Shown here: positions 58,538-60,914 of the stretch, one piece after another
Numbering within the stretch: position 1 is the first letter of the stretch
How the letters are laid out: the number at the start of each line of letters is the position of its first letter
Translations under genes and position numbers: made by a program
Assembly (NCBI GenBank): GCA_019310485.1
Contig: JAFDEF010000028.1
Coordinates: 1-60,914 of the forward strand
Direction: 5' to 3'
Source: Deltaproteobacteria bacterium
Lineage (GTDB): Bacteria; Desulfobacterota; DSM-4660; Desulfatiglandales; HGW-15
DNA: 60,914 bases
Notes under the pieces: generated by a model
Seen by the model: only the letters and a program-made list of their open reading frames with translations
Databases searched by the model: none
Told to the model about the DNA's origin: nothing

Positions 58538-58723
58538 CCTGATACAGGTGTTCATAACGCGTTTAAACAAAGTGGAGATACCCTAAGTGGTCACAGGAGC
58601 AGTGGTTTCAATAATATGCCGTGAGCCCCGTTTGACACATGACCTGGATTTGGTGACCATAAACTTTTGCGCTCCAGCGAGTTCTATTGGCCGCCCCCGG
58701 ATGTTCTGAAAATCGAAATGTAA
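58524..58723 (+). pseudogene. Nucleotidyltransferase (AbiEii-like) remnant
   Basis: From ATG 58524 the frame reads MPGPSLIQVFITRLNKVEIP, then a TAA at 58584 where relatives have Tyr (IPYxVTG), then VVTGAVVSIICREPRLTHDL and DLVTIN. This is the family's VTGxxAS...EPRLTxDxDLV core. After this the frame is lost, and a different frame gives SSEFYWPPPDVLKIE, the next conserved block. So there is a nonsense change, an internal deletion with frameshift, and a 3' cut by the RAYT-type repeat at 58716. Clearly a dead gene. The 533-base gap 58242-58774 contains only this pair and the repeat. Confidence 0.7.
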
Positions 58724-58741
58724 TAAATGTAAGTCTGACCC
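58716..58741 (-). repeat. RAYT-type dispersed repeat, copy E
   Basis: AAATGTAATAAATGTAAGTC then TGACCC. It truncates the nucleotidyltransferase remnant and lies 34 bases before the coiled-coil gene, close to its ribosome site. Confidence 0.9.
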
Positions 58742-58774
58742 TTAAATAAAACTTAAAATGGAAGGATAAATACC

Positions 58775-59851
58775 ATGAATGATTCGACTGAAGCTAGACA
58801 GGTTACCATGGCTAACACAAAAAAGGAGATGCTGGAAGCCTACCAGGCCATTAAAACTCAGCTCCAGATGCGGGAAAAAGAGCTTATCGATGCACAGAAA
58901 GCTAGAAAGCAGATGGAAGAGCAGTTGGCTGCTGCCACTGCTGAGGCCGAAGCTTCCCAAGACCCTCTACAGCGGCTGCACGAGCTAAGAGGCACTTTTA
59001 GTAAAGAGCTGGCAGACTTGGCAGATCGATTCGAAAAGGAAATCGATACCTATCGCAAAATCCAGTCTGCGGTCAAAGCTAAGCAGGAAGAGCTCAAGAC
59101 CATCTACGAGGTGGAGACGGCTGCCTCTGACTTGGCCGCCCTGATCGAAGCCCAACAGGCTAAAAGGCAGGAGTTTGAGCGGGAGATGGAAAGCAAGCGC
59201 ACCACTTTTGAAGAAGAGATGCGGGAAGCCAGGGCCAAATGGGAGAAAGAAAAAGCGCAAAGAGAGGAAGAAGAGAAAGAACGTGAAGATCTGTTCAAAA
59301 AACAACGACAAAGGGCGAAAGAAGAATTTGAATATGCTTTTGCTCGTGAAAAAGAACAGCGCAAGAACTCCCTTGAAGACGAGCTGCGAGCCATAGAGAA
59401 AGAAATTGAACAGAAGCGGAAGGATTTTGAACAAGAATTTCAACAACGAAAAGGAGAGCTAGACTCCCGTGAAGAAGCGATTACTAAACAGGAACAGGAG
59501 ATAGCCACGCTTCGAGAAGAAGTGGAGACATTCCCCGACAAAATTGCAACCAAAGTGAAGGAGGCTGTAGATGCCAATACAGAAAGACTGACCAGCGACT
59601 TTCAGAAGGCCCGGGCACTTTTGGAGGCAAAGTTTGAAGGGGAAAAGAACGTGCTTATCAGTAAAATCGAATCTCTAGAGAAACTTGTCGAGACACAGGC
59701 GGCACAAATTACGGAACTTTCCCGAAAACATGAAAAGGCATATGAAAAAGTACAGGATATCGCCAACCGTGCTGTTGCCGCTGCTAAAAGAGAGGTGATC
59801 TCCGTTCCAGTAACATCCCCCGCCAGCCAGGGCCAGGAAGAAAACCATTGA
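58775..59851 (+). CDS. Long coiled-coil protein of unknown function
   Basis: 358 residues, almost entirely charged alpha-helical coiled coil (for example EFEREMESKRTTFEEEMREA), starting with VTMANTKKEMLEAYQAIKTQL, a block I have seen at the start of other uncharacterised bacterial coiled-coil proteins. No signal peptide or membrane helix; the last 20 residues are disordered. The ATG has AAGGA 8 bases upstream. A structural or scaffold role is likely; the link to EPS is by position only. Confidence 0.7.
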   Translation: MNDSTEARQVTMANTKKEMLEAYQAIKTQLQMREKELIDAQKARKQMEEQLAAATAEAEASQDPLQRLHELRGTFSKELADLADRFEKEIDTYRKIQSAVKAKQEELKTIYEVETAASDLAALIEAQQAKRQEFEREMESKRTTFEEEMREARAKWEKEKAQREEEEKEREDLFKKQRQRAKEEFEYAFAREKEQRKNSLEDELRAIEKEIEQKRKDFEQEFQQRKGELDSREEAITKQEQEIATLREEVETFPDKIATKVKEAVDANTERLTSDFQKARALLEAKFEGEKNVLISKIESLEKLVETQAAQITELSRKHEKAYEKVQDIANRAVAAAKREVISVPVTSPASQGQEENH

Positions 59852-59941
59852 GATCATGTTCCCAGGGAAACTCAAGCTGCCTTACAGATCGAGAAACTCG
59901 AAGAGTTTTGCGTAACCCTGCCAACGTTCTCGTTGCAAAGA

Positions 59942-60054
59942 CACCAGACAGACCAGATAAACCAGACCAACGAAACAAACCAAATATCCCTCCGTGTCCC
60001 CGATCGCCCTGTGGAATCCACTGGTGTGACAGCGTAGCGTATTCCACTGGGGCG
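59942..60054. repeat. GACCAGACA-type tract and a REP-like hairpin
   Basis: ACCAGACAGACCAGATAAAC and related words at 59942-59982, similar to the sequence at 53527-53560 that encodes the Wzz N-terminus. Then comes the hairpin CGCCCTGTGGAAT (60006-60018) with ATTCCACTGGGGCG (60041-60054). Confidence 0.6.
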
Positions 60055-60067
60055 CTCTCGAGTGAGC

Positions 60068-60094
60068 TAAATGTAATAAATGTAAGTCTGACCC
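60068..60094 (-). repeat. RAYT-type dispersed repeat, copy F
   Basis: TAAATGTAATAAATGTAAGT then CTGACCC. It ends about 14 bases before the cysC start codon and next to its ribosome site AGGTGG. Confidence 0.9.
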
Positions 60095-60108
60095 TATAGG
60101 TGGACCAA

Positions 60109-60753
60109 ATGAATGAACGCAATTCAAACAACCTAACCTGGCACGACGGCTACATCACCCGTGAGGACCGGGAAAGACTCCACGCCCATAAAGGCGCGGT
60201 AGTGTGGTTCACCGGCCTATCAGCTTCGGGCAAGTCCACCATTGCACAGCATCTGGAGAAGATGCTTTACAAGCGCGGATGCTCGACCTACGTCTTTGAC
60301 GGCGACAACGTCCGTCACGGCCTTTGCTCCGACCTGGGGTTCACCCCGGAGGATCGCACCGAGAACATTCGCCGGATCGGCGAGATGGTCAAGCTTTTTG
60401 TGGATGCAGGGATCATAGCCCTGACTGCCTTTATCTCTCCGTATAAGAGTGACAGGGAACGAATCAGGGCGCTCGTAGGAGCAGATCGCTTCTTTGAGGT
60501 CCATGTGGACTGTCCCGTGGAAGTCTGCGCCTCTCGCGACACCAAAGGCATTTATGAAAAGGCAAAAGCTGGAACTATTAAGGAGTTTACCGGCATCTCT
60601 GCTCCCTATGAGCCACCGCAAAATGCTGACCTCGTCATCCACTCTGACCGGGAAGACGCTGTTAGCGCTGCTAAACAGGTATTAGCGTTGATCGAGGAAA
60701 AGGGAATCATTGTGGAAAGGTGTCAGGTCTCAACAATTGACAGTCTGGTTTGA
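60109..60753 (+). CDS. cysC: Adenylylsulfate (APS) kinase CysC
   Basis: Phosphorylates APS to PAPS. Landmarks: the P-loop WFTGLSASGKSTIA, FDGDNVRHGLCSDLGF, FTPEDRTENIRRIGE, TAFISPYKSDRERIR and KGIYEKAKAGTIKEFTGIS followed by PYEPP. The ATG at 60109 has AGGTGG 5 bases upstream; a GTG at 60100 would add three residues. Length 214 is normal for free CysC. No ATP sulfurylase or assimilatory genes are adjacent. In dissimilatory sulfate reducers PAPS is not needed for respiration, so a PAPS supply for polymer sulfation near EPS genes is a plausible role. No sulfotransferase is in the window. Confidence 0.95.
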   Translation: MNERNSNNLTWHDGYITREDRERLHAHKGAVVWFTGLSASGKSTIAQHLEKMLYKRGCSTYVFDGDNVRHGLCSDLGFTPEDRTENIRRIGEMVKLFVDAGIIALTAFISPYKSDRERIRALVGADRFFEVHVDCPVEVCASRDTKGIYEKAKAGTIKEFTGISAPYEPPQNADLVIHSDREDAVSAAKQVLALIEEKGIIVERCQVSTIDSLV

Positions 60754-60804
60754 GGATGGTAGTAAAAGTGCTTACGAAGAAAAAAACCAGAAAGGGCAGA
60801 GAGA

Positions 60805-60914
60805 ATGGGGAGACCGTTACGAATCCAGTACCCAGGAGCCTTGTACCATGTCACCTCAAGAGGCAATGAACGGAAAGCGATATTTTCGAGCAAGCGAGAT
60901 CGGGAGCAGTTCCT
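60805..60914 (+). CDS. REP-associated tyrosine transposase (RAYT, Y1_Tnp), 5' part
   Basis: The first 36 codons are present, cut by the window end: MGRPLRIQYPGALYHVTSRG then NERKAIFSSKRDREQF. This is the unmistakable N-terminus of the Y1/IS200-like RAYT family, whose HxH and Tyr motifs would follow outside the window. RAYT proteins recognise and move REP-type short palindromic elements. A ribosome site AAAGGG lies upstream. It is 51 bases after cysC and about 700 bases from repeat copy F. Confidence 0.9.
   Translation, partial: MGRPLRIQYPGALYHVTSRGNERKAIFSSKRDREQF

Overview
The window looks like a chromosomal segment of an anaerobic member of the Desulfobacterota (old Deltaproteobacteria). 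This is inferred from the gene mix: an ADP-forming acyl-CoA synthetase pair, a thiolase with its DUF35 partner, methylmalonyl-CoA epimerase, MobA, Fe-S proteins with paired 4Fe-4S sites, a Memo-family protein, LarE next to a YcaO protein, and EPS genes with an EPS-associated MarR regulator. No rRNA or marker gene fixes the genus.

Layout. 0-1.1 kb: an N-terminally truncated integrase facing a tRNA-Arg(ACG) gene, the end of an old integrated element. 1.3-3.8 kb: a small zinc-ribbon protein, a PurN-like formyltransferase and a divergent phosphoglycerate kinase. 4.5-11.9 kb: exopolysaccharide locus 1 (ExeA-type ATPase, degenerate HD-GYP protein, Wza-like lipoprotein, Wzz/tyrosine-kinase fusion, Wzy/O-antigen-ligase-like protein). 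12-26.9 kb: metabolic and housekeeping genes (ADP-forming acyl-CoA synthetase, enolase, thiolase/DUF35, RsmE, a nucleotidyltransferase, a Cys-rich protein, Memo protein, CNNM, MobA, methylmalonyl-CoA epimerase, metal-binding protein, Na/Ca exchanger). 27.2-31.5 kb: acetyl-CoA synthetase and an AcuC-type deacetylase, with a UbiA-family remnant between them. 31.8-34.4 kb: larE plus a YcaO-TPR gene. 34.4-46.4 kb: a two-component pair, ADP-ribosylglycohydrolase, methyltransferase, HU, a gluzincin peptidase, a ferredoxin-like protein, a beta-CASP nuclease, RadA and a lipoprotein. 46.7-60.7 kb: exopolysaccharide locus 2 (YjbH-like, YjbE/GfcA-like, large SLBB protein, propeller lipoprotein, Wzz, rfbBAC, EPS MarR regulator, coiled-coil protein, CysC).

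The two EPS loci together supply chain-length control, export, an outer-membrane YjbH partner, dTDP-sugar precursors and possibly PAPS for sulfation. No glycosyltransferase or initiating phosphoglycosyltransferase lies in the window, so those must be encoded elsewhere.

The most striking feature is the density of short dispersed repeats. There are six copies of an element reading GGGTCAGACTTACATTTATT, three copies of GGGGACGCTCTTAACTTATT, four copies of a palindromic element with a variable number of 19-bp units, about nine tracts of GTGAC-type degenerate repeats, and REP-like hairpins. The right edge holds the start of a REP-associated tyrosine transposase (RAYT), a plausible mover for at least one family. 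Several copies sit exactly at gene ends and supply stop codons or C-terminal tails; others lie just upstream of start codons.
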